64,000 nt of DNA, from assembly GCA_902806575.1 (NCBI GenBank), contig CADCXD010000007.1, positions 1,054,001 to 1,118,000 of the forward strand. Reading direction: 5' to 3'. A program made the translations under genes and the position numbers. Source of the stretch: Jackrogersella multiformis (Eukaryota; Ascomycota; Sordariomycetes; Xylariales; Hypoxylaceae). This document shows, one piece after another, positions 33,048 to 47,390 of this stretch; the first letter of the stretch is position 1, and the number at the start of each line of letters is the position of its first letter. A model generated the notes under the pieces. The model was not told the origin of the DNA. It ran no database searches and saw only the letters and a list, made by a program, of their open reading frames with translations.

Positions 33048-33360
33048 TGTCATACGGATAGGCTCCACGAAGCAGAGTATGATTAATATATACATATAAG
33101 TTGGTAAATACAAGATATATTAAAACTTATAAAACAAAGCTATTAAATAAGGTTAATTAAAAGATTTAATTAATATATATAAGATTAAATTAACAAGATT
33201 AAAAATATATTAATAACGTTTAAAGAGATATTTAAATTATATATATATAAATTATTATATTTTATTTTATAAGAAAAAATAAAAGGTAAAAATTTTAAAA
33301 TCATAAAGAATTATTACTTAAATTTAAATTATAAATTTAAATCTTATTACCTTTATTATA
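33048..33360 (+). repeat. 5' LTR of the outer Gypsy element
   Basis: 313 bp, starting TGTCATACGG and ending TTACCTTTATTATA, where the partner ends TTGCCCTTATCACA. It aligns without indels to 49038-49350, and every difference I checked is C/T or G/A. The first ~35 bases at the gene side are almost unmutated, while the rest is heavily AT-converted. Confidence 0.93.
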
Positions 33361-35772
33361 AATAATTTTCTTTTATTTTAAAAAGATCTTATTTTAAGAA
33401 AATACATGTTTTTTAAAAGAAAGTTAATTCTTTTATTAAATTACCTTATTTTAACTATTTATAAATAATTAACTTACTTAAAGAAATTTCTTATTAAAGC
33501 ATATTATATTAATATCACTTATTAATCTTATTATTACGTACGTTATTATAACTATAAAAGAAATTTTATACCTTATTATTTATTAATTTATAAAATTTTA
33601 AACTACCTTTATTAAATAACAAATAATCTTCCGAATCCTTAATAATACCTTTCTCATAAAATCTTAAAATTAAAGGCAAACATAAAGAAAATTATTATTT
33701 ATAAAAACTTATTAAAATTAAATAACGTTTTAATATATAATTCTTTATTAAAATATTTAAAATAAAGAATATACCGCTTTAAAATCCTTCCTTTATTTTT
33801 AGATTACTTTAACTTAATAATAATAATATTATAATCTTTTATAACTTTTAAAATTATAAAATAATTATATAAGATATTTTTAACATTAATAATACCGGAA
33901 TTAATTTTAATAAGCCCTTTATATAATTTATTAAGCTTTATTAAAAAATGTATAATAATTATTATATTATTTAAATATTTACTATTATTATTATAAATAA
34001 CCAGATTATTAATAAAGATTAAATCTAAAATTAATATAATATAATTTAAATAATTTATAATATAATAATTTAACTTAATTAAATCGGTATAATATTAATA
34101 AATAAATAAATAACTTACTTTAAATAATAAGTTTAATAAATTAGCTTAAACTTTTTATAATAAATTTAAAATATAATTACTTAATATATATAAAATAATT
34201 AAACTTAATAAGAAATTATTAATAAGCTTAAAAAATGATTAATTATTATTAATAAACTTTTTAAATCTTTTATTAAGATATTAAAAAGTAAAAAGATTTT
34301 TAGTAAAAAATAATAAATTAAGTTTATATTAAAAAATCTTAAATTAATAATTTTTTTATAAGAAAATATATAAACTTTACGTATATTAACGTAAAAACCT
34401 ATTATTAATTTAATAATTTAAAGGTTTATATTTAATTAATTTTTAATAAATTAATTAATATTAATTTTATTTTAAAAAGTATTAAAAGATATATTATATT
34501 AAAAACATTAATTAAATTAAATCCTTTTAATTAAAAAGATTTAATACATTTTAAAATATTATTTATTAAGTATTTTAATTCGGAAGCTTAAATAAAAAAC
34601 CTCCTTTTTTTATAATCCTTTTTTATAAACTTAAATTAAGAAAATAATTAAAAAGGTTTAAGTATAATTTAATTTTATTAAAGTTAACCTTTTTATATTT
34701 AAAGGTAATAAGGAAGGAATTCCCTTTAGAAAAATTACCGGAATACTTAATAATAACTTAAATAATTCCGATTTTAATAATTAATTTTAAAACTTTAAAT
34801 TACTTAAAAACCCTTTTAAAGAACTATCCCGGGATAATTTCATGCCTTTATATAATAATAAAAGTCCTTTACCTTAAAATAATAATAATTAATTATTTAA
34901 AGCCTTAAAACGATTAATTCGTTTTTTTACGTTATAATTATTATTAATTTAATATAACTTAATAAACCTATTATTTATAATAATAAAAACCTTATAAAGT
35001 TTTAAACTTAATAAATAAAAGTTAAAATATATTTAAAAATATATACGGAAATTTTTTTTAAAGATTTTTATTATATTAATTAAATTAAATCGTTATTATT
35101 TAAAAAAGCATAATTATAACATTAATAATATAAAAGCTAAATTATATAATTAAAAGTTTTTAACATTTAAATAATATATATTATTATTTTTTAAAAATGT
35201 TTTATAAACCTTTTAAAAAAATATTATAACTTAAAAAAAATAAATAAACTTAAATATTAAAAAAACGTTACTTAATATTTTACTAAGTTATTAAACTTTA
35301 ATAAAATAATATAATAATCTGGAATAATATTTTAAAATTATATTATTAAAACCTTCTTTAATAAAATTATTAAATTAATTTATTTTAAATAAAAAAGATT
35401 TTTAAATATAAATAAAAAATTCTTTATTATTATTTAAAAAATAAGTTAAATATATAAAAATATATTAATTAACCTTAATATTTTAGGAAAAAAAAAACTT
35501 ATTTTAACTTAAAAACTTTTAAAGTTAAGTTAAATTAATTATAAAAAGGAAAATTATTTTAATTTAGGTTAAAATTAATTTTTAAGAAATAATAATAAAC
35601 CTAAAAACAAAGGTAAATTAAGATTAAATTAAAAGGATAAGATTTAATTTAATAATAAAAATACCTTAAAAAGGATTAATTAAATAAATATAAATTAATA
35701 AAATAAAAAAATCTTATTAATATTATAAACGTAATAATTATTAAATCTTTTTTTATTTCGTAAAAAAAAACG

Positions 35773-35796
35773 TTAATGGTAAGGACTTACCATTAA
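35773..35796. repeat. Short perfect hairpin inside outer element
   Basis: TTAATGGTAAG and CTTACCATTAA are perfect reverse complements separated by GA, in otherwise RIP-mutated sequence. RIP tends to destroy such non-AT words, so retention is either chance or reflects strand-symmetric mutation. Confidence 0.45.
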
Positions 35797-36475
35797 ACTT
35801 AAATAAAGTTTCCTTTATAAAACGATCTTAAAATAATAATACTTAACTTACACCTTTATTATAAAAAAAAATATAAAAAAATATAACTTTATAAGAATTA
35901 TCTTATCTTTAAATCATAAAAATTAAAAATTTTAACTCGGATTTTTAAAAGGCCCCGACGTTACACTTTATTAAATTTTATAACTAAACTAAAATAAAGT
36001 ATATTAAACCGTGGTAATTAAAAAACCAATTAAAAATAAGATAAAAGTTATAAAAAAACCTTATTTAAAATTAACTTTAAAATATAAACTTATTATTAAT
36101 ATAACGTTATTATATAATAAAAATAAATATTAAGTATAAATATTATTAAACTCCGGAAATTTAATCTTAATAATATCTTTTTTAAAAATAAGAAAATAAA
36201 AATTATTAATTATTAAAAAATAACATATTTAACTCGTATTAACTTTTAATTTAATTTAAATTCTTTTTATAAAACGTTATTATATTAATCTTTTTATTTT
36301 TCGTTATTAAAAAAACCATTTCTTTTAAATTAACTTTAAATTAAACGCTTTAAATAATAAATATAATATTATTATACTATAATAATAAATAAAAATTTAT
36401 AAATTTATAAACTTTTTTTTAAACTTAAAGAAAATTAAATTTAATTTCTTTTATTATCGAAAATATTATATTAAT

Positions 36476-36624
36476 TATAAGGAACCATAGTTATATGGTT
36501 TATGGTTAAAGTAATAACTCGTGTTTTATACTTATTAATTGTTCTTTAAGATATTAATTTTATTTTTACTTTTAAGAAAAATAATTATTTTAAAACCTTT
36601 ATTTTAATTTATTAATATATAATA
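36476..36624. repeat. Left LTR of the nested element
   Basis: 149 bp, beginning TATAAGGAACC (originally TG, mutated at TpG) and ending AATA (originally AACA). Aligns without gaps to 45786-45934 and, reverse complemented, to 37234-37382. Confidence 0.88.
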
Positions 36625-36950
36625 AATAATAATACTTTATTTTTATTATATCGTAACGATTTATACCTTACCGTTAAATTAATTAAGCTTTTAATTAATT
36701 AATAAAAATTCGAAATTAATTAATCGCGATAAATTAACGTGGTAAAAACTAGATTAATAATTATTAAACCTTAAACGCTATTAAATCTTAAATATTATTA
36801 AATTTTAAACACTTTACGACTATTTTTTTCGTTACTTTATTTTTTTTATTACTTAATGGTTTTTACCTTTTTTTTATTATTAATTAAATTTAATTACGTT
36901 ATTATTTTTTTATAATATTATAATTTACGTATTAACGTTATTTTAATAAA

Positions 36951-37032
36951 ATTAAACTTTTTTAATTAATTAAACTTTTTTAATTAATTAAACTTTTTTA
37001 ATTAATTAAACTTTTTTAATTAATTAAACTTT
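36951..37032. repeat. Tandem 18-bp repeat, about 4-5 copies
   Basis: The unit AATTAATTAAACTTTTTT is repeated head to tail with perfect copies, just inside the left LTR of the nested element. The copies are identical despite heavy RIP around them; the unit contains only one C-containing dinucleotide step sensitive to RIP. Confidence 0.8.
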
Positions 37033-37233
37033 TTTTTCTTTTATAACTTTAAATTTTAATAATAATAATATTTTATAAATTATTACTTTTATTTATAATT
37101 ACCGAAATTTTTAAATAATATAAAAGTTATATTAACTATATATAAATAATTTATTATTTTACGTAAATATATTATTAAATATAAGATTAACTTTTTTATT
37201 AATATAAGGCTTTTATATTATATAAAATTTTAT

Positions 37234-37382
37234 TGTTATGCACTAATAGGTTAAAATAAAGGTCTTAAAATAATTGTTCTTCTTAAGAGTGAAAGCAGAG
37301 TTAATATCTCGAAAAATAGCCAGTAGGTATAAAGCACGGGCCACTACCTTAACCACAGACCATGTAACTGTGGCTCTTTACA
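37234..37382 (-). mobile_element. Solo LTR of the nested family, inverted, spared by RIP
   Basis: Exactly 149 bp, the reverse complement of the nested element's LTR, with intact TG and CA ends (reads TGTTATGCAC on the plus strand and ends CTCTTTACA). It is flanked on both sides by TTTAT (37229-37233 and 37383-37387), a 5-bp target duplication. Unlike its surroundings it has normal base composition, and where the two RIP-mutated LTRs show A or T it mostly shows G or C. It therefore inserted after the surrounding sequence was mutated, or was too short to be a RIP target itself. The open frame beginning at 37274 is an accident of this unmutated island. Confidence 0.9.
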
Positions 37383-40300
37383 TTTATAATAAAAACGTTA
37401 AAAATTATATTATAACTTACTTTATTAAATTTAAAAATTCTTATTTAAAAGTTAATATTAATTTTAATATTAACTTTTTATATTAATTATTTTTATATAT
37501 TAATTAATAAAATTAATTTTTTAGTTAATTTAAATCTTATAATACTATTAATAAAATTATTAACGAAAAAAGTAATTAACTTAATTAATTATTAAATTCC
37601 TTTATTATTTAATTTTCGATTATTAATTTTTTTAATATTATTAACGTTATTATAATTTTTATTAATTTATAACTTAAAAATATAACTTATAATAACTTTA
37701 ATAATTACTTTAAATTATTTAATAATTATTTTAACGTTTATATTTAATTTATAAATTAATTAATTTATATTATTAATTTTATATTAAGAGATTTAGCTAT
37801 AATTTATCGAAAAAATCGAAATTAATAAAGTTATATAAGTAATTATATAAAGCTTTTAAATATTTTTTTTAATATTTTTAATTATTTATTAAGAGATTTA
37901 ACCGTAAACGTACGTAATTATATCGTAAAAAGTTAATATTAATAAAATTATATAAATAATTATATAAAGCCTTAAAATTAACCTTTTTATATTTTTAACT
38001 TTTTATTAAAAAATTAAGTTATAAGTAATTAAATTAATATTTATTATATATTTACTTATTATATTTTTTTTTTTCGTAATAAAGGTACGTAATTATATTA
38101 TAAATCCTTTATATCGAATAAAGGTATATAACTTAATTAATTAATCGAAATTTAAGATAAAATAACCTAAATAATAATTAATTAATTTGCTTAATTTCTT
38201 GTTTTAAAGCTAAAATAATCTTTAATAAATAGATCCGATTAATTTTAAAAACCATAACCTTTATTAATTAATTTTATTCTTAGATTAATATATAAATTAT
38301 AAGTATGCATCGCGAAATAGGCCGTAATTTTATTTATAATTAAACGTTAAATCGTTAACGAGTTGCTTAACGATTTAATTAATAACGTTTTAATATTTAT
38401 ATAATTGTAAAGAAATAAAGTAAGTTATTAATTAATATTAAAAGATTAAACGATTTATAATATTAATTACTTTATAACGAATGTAAATAAATTTATAATA
38501 ATAAATAATTTCTTTATTAAAGATAATTATACGTATTAACGTAATATTTATATATAAATAAATTTTATTTAAATAACTTATTAAAAACTTATAAAGGTCG
38601 TAAAAATTAAAAGTAATTTTCATAAGTTATTTTATAAAGATTTATAAAATTAATAAATAAGTTAAGTACTTATTAAGAAAAAATAAAAAATATAAAACGA
38701 TACGAAATATACTTTTAAAACGTTATTTAATCGATATAAAATCCGTATGTTAAAAGTTTTAATATTCTTCGAAAAGGTAAAATATACCTTAAAATTTTAT
38801 TTTAAAAATATATTTATTAAAATTTAATTATTAAATATTTAAATTAATTATAAATATATAATAAATAACGATAATTTATAATAAGCTAAACTTAAAATTT
38901 AAAGTAATAAAAATTATTAATTTAAAGTCGATTATAATAATTATAAACGTTTATTTTAAGCATTTAAATAAAAAATAATCGATATAACGTAAGTAAATAT
39001 TAACGAAAAAAAGTAAGGATTTAAAAATTAATATTAAGCTTTATATAACATTTAATAATATATTTATTTAAAATATTTTTTTAATAATATTAAATTACTT
39101 AAAAATATTTAACTTATTTATTATAATTATAATAATATAATACCTTATATTAATTAATTAAAGGTTTATTAAGATAATTAAAATCGTTATAATAATAAAT
39201 ATAATCGATAAAATAATTATAACCTTAATAATTATAATCGAAATTATAATCGAAATTACGATTAAAGCCGCAATTAATATAATAATAAACGAGGTAATAA
39301 ACGTTAAAATAATAACTAATAAAATTATCGTCGTTATAATCGTGAACGTGGCCGTAATATTCGTAATTGTTATAATTATAAATATTATAATAACCGTTCC
39401 CGCTTTTATTAAAGATAATAAAAAAAGATAAAAAATTATCTTAACGATAATATATATTTATAAAATAAAGTTAAGTATAAGTAAAATAAAAAAAATCGTA
39501 AGAAAAATAAAAAAAATTTATAAATAAATAATTATTTTTTAATAAAAAAATACTTAATAAATAAATTTAAAACCTTTACATTTTATTTTTTATTCTTTAA
39601 AAGTAAATTTTTAACCGTAAAAAAACGTATATATCGAAAATGTTATAAAATATTTAATATTAAACTTAATTATTTTAAATATATATACGTTAATAAATGC
39701 ATAAAACTTAAATATTTATAATTACCTTAAAAAGTAAAATAAACAATAAAAACTTAACTTAAGATTAAAAAAGTTATTAATGCTTACTTCACTTAAAAAC
39801 AAATAAAAGTAAAAATATAAATAATATAATTAAAAGATATTATACCTTTACCCTTATAATTAAAATATATAAAAGTTAAAAATATTATTCCTTTATTTTT
39901 AAATAAAAAATTAATAAATTATATAAACTTAAAAATAAATATATTAAACAAATTAAGATAAAAATTAACGATATATATAAATATTAACGCATTTAATTAA
40001 ATAATAAATAAAATATAATTAAAAGATTTTATTAAAAATTATAAAATATTTAAATTAAATAAATTTATGTATATATAAAGAATAATCTCGAAAAGATTAA
40101 TTATAAAAATTAAGGCTAAATTTTTAATTAAATTTTTAAAAAAAACGATATATAAACGATAAATTTAAATTTAAATCTTTAACTTAATTTATTAATAAGA
40201 AATAATTTCTTAAAAAAATACGGCGTAATTATTAATTATAATAAAATATATATAATTTTAACATTATATTTTAAGATTTAAATACTTATAAAATATTATC

Positions 40301-43300
40301 GTTTAAAAGGTTAAATATAACAATAAGTTTTAATTATAAATCGATTTCTTATCCTTACTAAAATAATAATATTTATTTTAATACATTACTTTAATTTACC
40401 GCGCAAAAAAAACTTTATTTTTCACGTTAAAATAAAAAATGTAATAAATAATATTTATAATATAAATACGTTTAAAAAAATTACTTTCTTAAATATATCT
40501 AATAAACTTATAATTTTATAACGTAATATTAAAATTAAAATAATTAAAAAATTACTAAAAAAGGAAATATAAACACTTTATAAGAAAAGGTTAATTTAAC
40601 GTAAATATATATAATATTTTAACGTAAAAAAAATAACTTATTAATAAAATTTAATTTAAATAATAAAATGCTAAAAACCTTATTATTAACCGATAAATCT
40701 TTTATTAATTTACAGTTATTATTAAAAATAAAACGAGGTTTTATTAAAGTAAATATATTAACTTTAAGTATATTTAAACTTAAAAATACTTTAAAACTTA
40801 TAACCGAAAAAAGTATATATATTTATAATTTTAACTTTTTTTTTACTTAATAATTATTTACTTTAATAAATAAATAAAATATTTAACATAATCGTAATAT
40901 TATTAATATGTTAAAAAAAGAAAAAATAATAATCGATTTAATCGATAATTAATAAAAAAAGTATAAATTTGAATATATATATCCATTAAATATATAAAAT
41001 AAAATTTTTTTGACAAAATTTTCGATTAAATATATAATTAAAGTAAAATAAATTATTAAAAAATGATTATACCGTTTAATTATTCTTATTTTATTATTTA
41101 AAAGTTCGTTAACGATAAAAAAAAAGTTAAATAATTATTAATTTTAAATTATTAAATAAAAATGCCTTAATAAATATTTACTTATTATTATATTAAAAGG
41201 AAATCGTTTAAAAAATATAAGGAAAGAAAATCTTTAACGTTATAAATAAAGCTTTATTTTTTTATTAATTACTTATTACGTTTAAATATAAAAATAAGAT
41301 AATAATAATATCGTTAAAAAGTTTAAAAGTTTCTAACGTTACGTTAATAAGATTTAAGAATTCTTTAACCTTTACGTAATAATTTATAAACTAAAAATTA
41401 AAGCCTTTTTAAAGCTTTATTAAAGCATATATTAATAATATTATAATATTTAATAATATTAAAAAATAATATAAAAAATATCTTAATTAAATATTTAATA
41501 TATATAATAATATAAAACTTATATTATTATTAAAAAATTATTTTTCGGTTTTCTATCGATTATTTTACTTGGATTTTTAATTAATAAATTAAAAGTCGTT
41601 ATTATAAACGATAAATTAAATATAATTAAAAAGATTTTAATGTTATAAATATTAATTAATTTAAAAATATATATTAATATAATAAAATTTTTATGAAAAT
41701 ATATCTTATAATATTAATAAAAAATTAAGCTTTTATAAGATAAAAAGATAAAAATATTAGCCGAAAAATAAACTCGATAAAAGATTCCTTCGAAATTTTA
41801 ATATAAACGTTAATATATTATAAAAACCATATATATATCGATAAAAAATAAATTTAATTTATTTAAAATATTATAAAATAAGTTATTAAACCTAACGATA
41901 TTAACGTATTAAAATTATAACTAAATAATGTTCTTAAAAATAAATATATCGAAATAAAAAGGTTTTAAAGTTATAATATTTTATATAAATATATTTTAAG
42001 ATAAAGTTAATATAAAAATTAACGTAATTTACTTAATTATATTTTTATTAAAGGTTTTAATAAAAGTTAAATTATAATACGAAATAATAAAATTAAAAGT
42101 TATTTATTTAATATAAATTTATAAAAATAATAAAGTTTAATTATAATTTTATATATAACTAATTATTATTTTAATAAATTATAATATAATAAAAAACATC
42201 GTTAATTAAACAATAATTAATATAAATAAAATAAATAATAAATTAATCATTGCTTTAATATATTTATTTTAATTTAACTTTAACATTTATTATATCTTTA
42301 AAAAGTTAAATTTAATTCTAAATATATTATTTTATTTACTGATATAAAATAATATAAAAGATTTAATAAAATAAAAAAACAAAACGAAATTAACTTTTAA
42401 AAATATTTCGGATAAATTTATTTATATATTTATTAAACTTACGTTAAATAATAAGTTTAAAAAAAATATTAAAAAGATATAACTATAATAAATAATTAAA
42501 TCGTTTATATACCATTCTTTAAAAAGCTAATAAAAGTAAAAATATAATTAAATAATTTCGATATAAATTATAAAACGGTTTTATATATTATATTAAACTA
42601 AATAATTTACGTTAATTAATAATTTTATTAACTTATATATATAAATTATTTAATAAAATTTATAATTTAAAATATTATTTCGGATTAAAACGAATGTTTT
42701 ATAAGTTAAAATCGGTTTATATTTATAATTTGTCGCGAAAGATTTGAAAGTATGTTAAACATTATCCTGGTTATTATAAAAATCGGATCGAACGTTTAAA
42801 GCTTTACGGTAAATTAAAACTTATAAACTTATCGCTTTAATTATTTTATATAATAATTTAAAACTTTATTGTAAATTTACCAAAAGTCTTAAATAAAAAA
42901 AGCATATAATTTATTAAAAGCTTTACTTATTTTAATATAATAATAATAATTATATATAAATTTAATAAAAAAACGATTTTAATATTTAAAAACATTAAAT
43001 ATAAAGCTTATTATTAAACCACGTTATTTTTTAAAATACTTATATTATTAAATTAAAACATTTTATATAAAGTAATTTTAAATAAAAACGTTATTTACTT
43101 AATTTAAAATATTATTAATTATATTAATAAATTATTATCTTTAAATTAATAATGCGATAAAATAACGTAATTAAAAAGTTAAAATAGTAATTTATTATTA
43201 TTATTCATTAAATAACGTATCGTAATTAAAAATAATTTTAACGTTATAATATAACCTTAATAATATTAAATTATTAATAATTAAAAAATTACTTAATAAA

Positions 43301-45785
43301 TTAATATATAACGTTAAGCTATAAATTATCGTTATTTTATTAAAAGTACTAAAAAACGTAATCGATTATAATATATTAAAATAATATTATTAAAAAAAAG
43401 TAAAAAAATATATTAACTTTATAACCGCCGAAATAAAAGCTCGTTATAATTTAAATATAACCTTATCTTTTTTAAAAAAAATAAATTAATTTACTTGAAA
43501 CTATATAAGGATTATATATTATTAAGTAAATTACCTCGTAAATAATTAATATAACGTATCGAACCGTTATTAATTTTAAAGTAAATCGATAAACTTACGT
43601 ATAAACTTAAATTACTTAATAATTAATAAATCTATAAAATCATATTAATAAATTAATTATTTAAAATCCCTTAAAAAAAAGATCCTTACGTAAAAAAACA
43701 ACCGCAATTAAATTAAATCGTTATAAAAAAAACGATAATAACTAAGTATTATATAAAATTAAAAAGCTATTAAATCGACAAATAAATAAGTAAAAAAAAC
43801 GCTTTATTCTTAAATACCTCGTATAATAAAAAGATTATTCACTAACTTTTAATTAATAATATTTAAAAAACCTACTTATTTAAAATATAATAATATTATT
43901 AAACGATTATAATAAAAAATACCTTTTATTATTTAATTAATTTTATATTAAATCTATTAATAAATTATAACCTTTTAATATATAATCCTTTAAAAATACG
44001 TAAACCCTTAACGATATACCTTTAAAATTAATTAACAAATTAATATAACTAATCATAAATAAATAATAATACACGTTAAACGATAAAATAATTATATAAA
44101 TACTAAAAAAACGACTTATTAAAAATATACCATTAAATTACATTAATAATAATTAATTAATTCCTCTTACTTAACCATTAATGCCGCCAAAAAAATCAAC
44201 AAAATTATAAGTTATAATTTTAATAAAAAGATTATTAAAAGTTATAAAACTAAGATCCATTATAATATAAAAAGTATAATTTACAGATAATATTAAAAAA
44301 ATAAAAAAAAGCGTAAATAAGTTATAAATTATTAAATAATTACGATTAAAGTAATAATTATAATAAAGCTATAATTAAATTAAAAAGAAACTAAATATTT
44401 TAATATTAAAATAACTTATAAATATATTAATACTTACTTATACTTATATTTTTTATTTATATAAGCATTTTTCTTATTTACACTTATTATAAAAAAAAAA
44501 AATCTTATTTGCTTTTTACTTTATAATACCTCTTATAAAAAAACTGATACTTAAACCCTTTAAAGCTTTAACTAAAAAAACCATTAATTTAACGCTTAAA
44601 TAAATTTATTAATACTTATTTAATAATAAATAAATAATAACTATTAATAAAGTATTTAAAACTATTAAAATATAAAATAATAATAAGCCTTAATAATAAC
44701 GAACTTTTTAAAATAAATCGTTTATTCGAAATAATAACGATAAAAATTTAACAAATATTACCGATTTTAAAATATATTACGTAAAAATAATAAAAATAAT
44801 ATCGCTTCGTTTATAATTTAACGTTACCTTAATCATTAAAACGTTATTAAAAATCTTAACATATAAAACCCCTTTAATAATAATCCTTTATCGAATAATT
44901 TAAAATTAACTTAAAAAAATAAATTAATAAAGTAAAATTATTAATTAAAAAGTAAAAATTATTATTAAAATATCTCTTAAAATCTCGGATAAAAATATAC
45001 TTAAAGTATTTTGCATTAATAAAAACGTAAAAAAAGACGTCGAAACTTTCTTAAAAAAATTATATAATAAATTAAAATTAACCGACTTAACTTAATTAAT
45101 ATATAAAAATAATAATATAAAACCAAAGTTTTAAAAATTTATAATTAATAAAATAACGATTATAATAATTAATAATAATAATAAAATATTTTTAAATATC
45201 GACGCTTTATAATAAATAATAATAAATATAAATTAATAATTATAATAATAACATATATTAACCACGAAAATCTTTTTAATTATTAAGAAATAATAATAAT
45301 TAATAAAAAAGCTTTTAATAAATATCGCTAAAGTTATAACGATCGTAAAAAACGCGCGTAATATCTCCATAAATTACAAAAAAAATATTATAAAAATTAA
45401 ATTACAATTAATATCACTTATTATACTTATTACCGTAATTATATTACAAATTAAAACATTAACTCCCGTGCTTAAACTAATTATGCTTATTATAAAAAAA
45501 CTAATAATAACATTAATTAAAGCATCGATACTTATATTATTAAAAATTAAACCTATAATTAAAACGTAAACGCTTAACGATTTTAACGATATACGCTTCG
45601 TTTATAAAAACACGTTATTAAATAATAATAATAACGTTTTAATTAATAATAATAATAACGATAAAAAAGAGGATAATATTAATATATTTAATATACGTTA
45701 AAAATTAATTTAATAAGATTAATTTAATGAAATAATAGCTTATAATTAACGAGGATATTGGTTTTTCTTTTTATTAAAGGGGTAT

Positions 45786-45934
45786 TATAAAAAGTTATAA
45801 TTATATGATTTATAATTAAGGTAATAACTCGTGCTTTATACTTATTAATTATTCTTCGAGATATTAATTCTACTTTCACTTTTAAGAAGAATAATTATTT
45901 TAAAACCTTCATTTTAACTTATTAATACATAACA
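45786..45934. repeat. Right LTR of the nested element
   Basis: 149 bp, from TATAAAAAGTT to CATAACA. Less mutated in its second half than the left copy; all differences from 36476-36624 that I checked are transitions. Followed by TTAAC, matching TTAAT before the left LTR. Confidence 0.88.
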
Positions 45935-46399
45935 TTAACTTAACTTTATATAACTTAAGAAAATTAATTAATATAATAATAATAATAAATATTAAAATAA
46001 ATAAAACGTTAAAAAATATTCCTAAAAAATTCCGTAAATTTATACATATTATAATTAAAAAAATAAAGTAACGCTTTTTAAATTATTAACCTTAAGATTA
46101 TATTATTAATTTTCTTTTAAAAAAAACACCTTCTTAAAAACCTCTTTACGTTATAAATAAAAAAGAACTTAATATATTTAAATTATAATTAAATAAAATA
46201 ATTAATAATAACCGGATTTAAAAATTAACTTTATTTTATATAACACTTATAATATTTATTAATAAACCCGATCTTTAAAACCCTTTTAAACTAATAATTA
46301 ATTATTAAAGCTTAAATAATATTACTATTTATATTCGTTATTTTATACCTTTAATATTTAAATTATAAATTTATTTTAAAACCATAAAATAATTTATAA

Positions 46400-47390
46400 A
46401 GATTAATTTTAAATTAAGATTTTACTTAATTAAAATTAAGAAAAAAAATAAGTAAAAAATAATATTCCGTTATAAATATAACCTTTTTAAATACCTAATA
46501 ATACCATTTAAATTAATTAACGTTTTTATAACTTTCTAATTAATAATAAATAATATTTTCTAAAATTTTATTAATTTAAACCTCTTAATATACTTAAATA
46601 ATTTCCTTATTTATATAAACATAATAAAAAAATACGATAAAATTATTAAAAAGTTTTTAAAAAGATTTATAAAATATCATTTAACGATTAACTTATAAAA
46701 ATATTTTTAAAAAGTATAAAAAGTAAACTTTTTAAAATATATTATTAAAGTAAATAATATTTTAATAACTTAAAATAAAATTAATTATATTAATAATTAA
46801 AAAATATTTAAATCTTTTAAGGAATTTTAATAATTTATTAATTTTATAAACTTTTATTAATAATTTATAAAGAAATTCTCGAAGATAATAAGGTTAATTA
46901 TTAACGTAAATAAAAAAAATAAAAAGGATTAAAAATAAACCGAGGAAATAAATAAATCCTTTAAAAAATTTAAATTTAAATTTATTTAAGTTCTTATTAT
47001 AATACATTTTAATCTTTCGAAATAAACTTATATTAAAGCCGATATATTAAATTATACCATTAACGTTATTTTTTTAAAAAAAAACAAATAAAATAAACTT
47101 AAATTAATGGTTTATTACTTTTATAAATTCACGCCGGTAAAAATAAATTATAAAATTTATAATAAAGAATTATTAATTATAATAAACTTTTTTAAAAAAT
47201 AATATTAATACTTAAAAAGTATTAAGTATTAAATTAAAATCTACTTTAATTATTAAAATTTAACTTATTTTATAACGGCTAAAGTTTTAAATTAACGTTA
47301 AACTCGATAAGTATAAAAATTATTATTATATTAATTTATTATTAATTACCGATTAAAAAAATAAAATAATAAAGTTAATATCCTCTTTAA
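46400..47390 (+). pseudogene. RIP-ruined reverse transcriptase and RNase H of the Gypsy element
   Basis: Reading through stops on the plus strand, 46404-46560 follows the Gypsy RT palm order (a decayed LRGAYNLIRIK, then FRYKYNLFKYLIIPFKL for the usual FRTRYGLFEYLVMPFGL). A decayed YLDD box (YLNNFLIY) lies near 46587-46620. From about 47035 the RNase H domain is still recognisable: ADILNYTINV in place of TDASDYAIGAV, then YYSYKFTPVKINYKIYNKEL, then FNYQNLTYF-like. Most changes are Gly to Lys/Ile-type and Gln to stop, as expected from G-to-A and C-to-T. Integrase should follow to about 48.7 kb but I could not delimit it. Confidence 0.85.

Larger units (their letters stand above)
36476..45934. 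mobile_element. Nested LTR retrotransposon inside the Gypsy element
   Basis: A 9,459-bp element with 149-bp direct LTRs (36476-36624 and 45786-45934) differing only by transitions. Flanks are TTAAT (36471-36475) and TTAAC (45935-45939), a 5-bp target duplication with one RIP-type change. Its own length without the later solo LTR is about 9.3 kb. Interior frames are destroyed by RIP. An Arg/Asn-rich stretch followed by a Cys/Tyr pattern near 39.25-39.40 kb on the plus strand could be a ruined gag zinc knuckle, which would put gag near the left LTR, but I could not assign Copia or Gypsy. The LTR is unrelated to the 313-bp LTR of the host element. Confidence 0.88.

Noticed and set aside
36473..36624. 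152-bp version of the nested LTR starting at 36473/45783
   Set aside because: Would need a transversion at its second base and gives no target duplication; the 149-bp version gives TTAAT/TTAAC and agrees exactly with the solo LTR ends.
37274..37486. Small plus-strand open frame in the transposon block
   Set aside because: Its open start is inside the unmutated solo LTR; it is an accident of normal base composition, not a gene.
41000..42700. Copia integrase and RT motifs in the nested element (FEYIYI-like and LYxL-like phrases)
   Set aside because: The matches would require changes RIP cannot make (for example Gly to Ile by transversion), so superfamily assignment was withheld.
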